Position numbers and translations under genes: made by a program. From Planctomycetota bacterium (GTDB lineage Bacteria; Planctomycetota; MHYJ01; JACQXL01; JAVHLO01), in contig JAVHLO010000215.1 of assembly GCA_031082105.1 (NCBI GenBank), positions 1-6,185 on the forward strand: a stretch of DNA of 6,185 nucleotides, written 5' to 3'. This document shows positions 5,371 through 6,185 of this stretch, piece after piece (within the stretch, counting starts at the first letter, position 1; each line of letters begins with the position of its first letter). Under the pieces are notes generated by a model. The model saw only the letters and a list, made by a program, of their open reading frames with translations, was not told the origin of the DNA and did no database searches.

Positions 5371-5785
5371 TTGGCAAGACTGGATTCATCTCAGGTCGAG
5401 GTCAATTTCGCCCTGCACGGACGCATTCTTGCCCGCGGAGCGGAGGGAGTCAACTGTCTGTAGCATCGTGATTCACATGGGATACCCAAGAGAGTGTCCC
5501 CATTCCTTCTCCAACGGTGATTGCGCAGGAGCGAGCCGGGTCTGGCCAGAGCGTTTCTTTTTCATCTCCGTCTGCGGGGCGGGGTCTTGCGCGAGCCGAT
5601 TGAAGTAGAGTCGAAGAGCGATTTGAAGGGCTGGGCTGCCGGTCGGCGGTGAGGCACGTGCGACAATCGCGAGGCGTTTAGGTGGCAAAAAAAAGATGGC
5701 AAAGAACTACACCCGCTTTGGGGATCGCTGCCAAGAACTTTCCTATGTCCGTACGCTGCCCCCTACTTCCCCACCTGTCCAACTC

Positions 5786-5791
5786 GAGGAG
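5786..5791 (+). promoter_or_regulatory. Ribosome binding site GAGGAG for the ATPase gene
   Basis: GAGGAG followed by 8 nt (TATCAACA) and ATG at 5800. Strong match and ideal spacing; it fixes the start of the right-edge gene. Confidence 0.85.
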
Positions 5792-5799
5792 TATCAACA

Positions 5800-6185
5800 A
5801 TGAAGATTCTCAGCGCCTTATCTGTACAGGGATTCAAGAGTTGCACTGAAGCAAAACTCGAGGCTCTTCAGAGTTTCAACTTGCTTATCGGTCCCAACAA
5901 TCGTGGAAAGTCCTCATTGCTGGACGCGATTGCCAAGCTTGAGCGGATTAGCAAAGGACGTTACGATGTGGAAGCCCAATTGCCCAAGAACGACGAAGAC
6001 GAACTTCAGGAGATATGGAATGATAGGACAGTAAGTTCTGATCACAAGTCCAACAGCATCACCTTCGAGACTGATGAATCGGACATGCGCCCTGGTGTGA
6101 CCACTAGGCTTTCGTATACCTTCGATGACACCTGGTCAAAAGACCTCCTCGAAAAACGAGGATTTGACCTACACGGTACTTTGGG
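5800..6185 (+). CDS. AAA/OLD-like ATPase, N-terminal part, cut by right edge
   Basis: 128 residues without a stop up to the edge. The N terminus MKILSALSVQGFKSC is the usual opening strand of SMC/RecF/OLD-type ABC ATPases, followed by FNLLIGPNNRGKSSLLDAI (26-44) with Walker A G31-P-N-N-R-G-K37-S38. Arg35 is where many family members have a small residue such as Ser or Ala. The remainder is charged and acidic (Asp/Glu-rich 62-71 and 93-97). Walker B, the signature motif and any fused nuclease (Toprim, HNH) lie outside the window, so the subfamily cannot be named. Candidates include a solo OLD nuclease or the ATPase of a defence system. G+C is about 49% by manual count against about 65% in sampled lines of the neighbouring metabolic gene, suggesting recent acquisition. 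The start is fixed by GAGGAG 8 nt upstream. Confidence 0.85.
   Translation, partial: MKILSALSVQGFKSCTEAKLEALQSFNLLIGPNNRGKSSLLDAIAKLERISKGRYDVEAQLPKNDEDELQEIWNDRTVSSDHKSNSITFETDESDMRPGVTTRLSYTFDDTWSKDLLEKRGFDLHGTL

Larger units (their letters stand above)
5311..5799. other. Gene-poor spacer before the ATPase gene
   Basis: About 490 bp. Short open frames exist on both strands (5303-5608 plus, 5473-5688 minus), but neither has a recognisable domain, a ribosome binding site or protein-like composition. Visible structure: the inverted repeat at 5351-5370 with a half copy at 5405-5413, an A8 run at 5687-5694, and a direct repeat TGGCAAA at 5683-5689 and 5697-5703. No tRNA or other RNA gene is recognised. 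It marks the transition from high-GC metabolic genes to the lower-GC ATPase gene. Confidence 0.6.

Noticed and set aside
5303..5608. 101-residue plus-strand open frame overlapping the end of the dihydropyrimidinase gene
   Set aside because: Crosses the inverted repeat, lacks a ribosome site, and has no protein-like pattern.
5473..5688. 71-residue minus-strand open frame starting at TTG
   Set aside because: No ribosome site, start next to an A8/T8 run, no domain; likely spurious or repeat-derived.

Overview
The window looks like chromosome from an uncultivated, GC-rich, diderm bacterium. Coding sequence between about 1 and 5310 is roughly 60-65% G+C by eye. A lipobox lipoprotein and a secretin-type domain imply an outer membrane. 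No marker gene here fixes the phylum. The style of the spacers (short phased tandem repeats and a dRS3-like ATTCCC-N8-GGGAAT element) resembles many environmental genomes, for example PVC or Omnitrophota-like lineages, but that placement is a weak inference.

Left part, minus strand, read from about 2140 down to 1: a candidate promoter (2112-2140) and a strong ribosome binding site lead into a short lipoprotein (2073-1282) that consists almost entirely of a secretin core domain. Next comes a small four-helix membrane protein (1190-741) resembling the C-terminal WWD core of CcsA/HemX/CcmC cytochrome c assembly proteins. Last is the N-terminal 194 residues of an M24 Xaa-Pro aminopeptidase that runs off the left edge (583-1). 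Spacers in this group hold a GTGACCA heptamer array and a striking inverted GTTCC/GGAAC array with 9-10 bp phasing.

Middle part, plus strand: a candidate promoter with a 13-bp palindrome just downstream (2173-2227), a dRS3-like inverted repeat and five NNAATCC heptamers precede preA (2383-3660), a dihydropyrimidine dehydrogenase subunit with two [4Fe-4S] motifs. After a 255-bp repeat-rich spacer comes a dihydropyrimidinase/hydantoinase (3916-5310). Together they would do the first two steps of reductive pyrimidine breakdown: uracil or thymine to the dihydro form, then ring opening to the N-carbamoyl beta-amino acid. The NAD(P)H-oxidising partner (PreT) and beta-ureidopropionase are not in the window.

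Right part: about 490 bp with no convincing gene (5311-5799), holding a perfect inverted repeat soon after the dihydropyrimidinase stop. Then comes the start of an AAA/OLD-like ATPase (5800 to the right edge) with a very good ribosome binding site and about 49% G+C, well below its neighbours. This is the best candidate for the edge of an acquired, possibly defence-related, module, but the diagnostic part lies outside the window.
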